This document shows, piece by piece, positions 4,507 through 5,066 of a stretch of DNA of 5,066 bases; the stretch's first letter is position 1, and each line of letters opens with the position of its first letter. Source of the DNA: AC-32 sp046726435 (GTDB lineage: Bacteria > Actinomycetota > Thermoleophilia > Gaiellales > Gaiellaceae). The position numbers and the translations under genes are program-made. The DNA lies in contig JBKPAM010000150.1 of NCBI GenBank assembly GCA_046726435.1, positions 1 through 5,066 of the forward strand, read 5' to 3'. The notes under the pieces are model-generated. The model was not told where the DNA came from. It searched no databases and saw nothing but the letters and a program-made list of their open reading frames with translations.

Positions 4507-5066
4507 TCACGCGACCGCTTCGAGGGCGCGGCGGATCAGCGGGCGGGCGAGGTCGATCTTGTACGCCGTCCCCGTCAGCGGCGTGGCGTGGTCGAGGTCG
4601 TCTGGCGACTCGAGCCGCCACGGGATCGGCGCGACTCCGGCGAGTGCGAGCCGCACCTCCTCGCCGAATCGCGCTGCCGCGACCCCGACGAGCGCGAACG
4701 AGAACCGCGCGCGGTCCATCGCCTTCAGGTATGTGCTCGCCTCGGGCCGCGGCACGGCCAGCTCCAGGATCAGCTCGCCTGGCTCGAGCGTGGTCAGGGC
4801 GCGGTCGTCCTCGGTCGGCAGCCGGTACAACGCGTCCAAGGGCAGCTCGCGCCGGCTAGTCGCCAGCGTGGCGCCGAGCGCGAGCAGCGCCGCGGCCGGA
4901 TCGGACGGGTGCGCCGAGGCGCAGCGCTCGTTGCCGAAGATCGCGTGCTCCCGGTGCGCGCCCTGCCGCGCGTGGCACCTCGAGCCGCCGTGCAGGAAGC
5001 ACGGGAAGCTCAGCCGCCAGTACCAGCAGCGCGTCGACTGGAGCAGGTTGCCGCCGATCGTGCCCA
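4507..5066 (-). CDS. FAD-binding subunit of a xanthine dehydrogenase/aldehyde oxidoreductase-family molybdoenzyme (5' truncated)
   Basis: The minus-strand frame is open from the window edge to the TGA at 4507-4509 and gives 185 complete residues; the internal TTG at 4839 is not the start. The fragment opens with GTIGGNLLQ, the second FAD pyrophosphate-binding loop of the CoxM/XdhB family. It goes on with RCWYW, FPCFLHGG, RCHARQG, HAIFGNERC and AHPSDPAAAL. Four Cys (fragment residues 13, 22, 30, 48) fit the extra [4Fe-4S]-binding insertion known from 4-hydroxybenzoyl-CoA reductase beta subunit and E. coli PaoB (YagS). The C-terminal half is the CO-dehydrogenase flavoprotein C-terminal domain (ELAVPRPEAS, YLKAMDRARFSFALVGVAAA, GVAPIPWRL). 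The subunit carries electrons between the iron-sulfur and molybdenum subunits and the final acceptor. The substrate is unknown; partner subunits would lie beyond the right edge. Confidence 0.88.
   Translation of the reverse strand, partial: GTIGGNLLQSTRCWYWRLSFPCFLHGGSRCHARQGAHREHAIFGNERCASAHPSDPAAALLALGATLATSRRELPLDALYRLPTEDDRALTTLEPGELILELAVPRPEASTYLKAMDRARFSFALVGVAAARFGEEVRLALAGVAPIPWRLESPDDLDHATPLTGTAYKIDLARPLIRRALEAVA

Noticed and set aside
4269..4859. A plus-strand frame of 196 codons across the repeat region and opposite the FAD subunit
   Set aside because: Arg-rich shadow of the minus-strand genes. It would read through the palindromic intergenic region and shows no domain.

Overview
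The window is high-GC DNA with codon use dominated by G/C third positions, frequent GTG starts and short intergenic gaps. Protein features point to an actinobacterium, most plausibly class Thermoleophilia (Solirubrobacterales/Gaiellales-like). The grounds are the bacterial Ig-like module in the first gene, a SigR/RsrA-type sigma/anti-sigma pair, and starts preceded by TANNNT hexamers instead of Shine-Dalgarno sequences. This placement is inference; there is no rRNA or other marker here.

Layout. Positions 1-579 (+) hold the 3' end of a secreted, C-terminally membrane-anchored protein with an Ig-like domain. Positions 623-1723 (+) encode a YbdK/EgtA-type carboxylate-amine (glutamate-cysteine) ligase. 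It is abutted at 1724-1942 (+) by a 72-residue heavy-metal-associated CxxC protein, and a hairpin at 1964-1988 probably ends that unit. Converging on it is a PRC-barrel/DUF2171-like protein (1992-2444, -). A 101-bp divergent intergenic region separates this from an ECF sigma factor of the SigR/SigH (ECF12) type (2546-3133, +), which overlaps by GTGA a short zinc-binding anti-sigma factor of RsrA type (3130-3378, +). Upstream of the sigma gene is a textbook SigR promoter, GGGAAT-N18-GTT, so the module is very probably autoregulated.

The right part lies on the minus strand. It holds the 5'-truncated FAD subunit of a xanthine dehydrogenase-family molybdoenzyme (4507-5066), with four Cys that could hold an extra [4Fe-4S] cluster. 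Next comes a MobA/MocA-like nucleotidyltransferase (3876-4418), which fits molybdenum-cofactor maturation for that enzyme, and then a secreted M23 (LytM-type) metallopeptidase (3270-3821) whose tail runs antisense into the anti-sigma gene.

The least explained piece is the 88-bp gap at 4419-4506. It is flanked and filled by copies of a TGTCAGACAC dyad, one inside a 25-bp near-perfect palindrome and one overlapping the start codon of the nucleotidyltransferase. No CRISPR, tRNA, rRNA, transposase or phage gene is seen. Nothing in the window amounts to a wholly new system. The best leads are the autoregulatory thiol-stress sigma promoter, the palindromic repeat pair and the recurrent leaderless-type promoter spacing.
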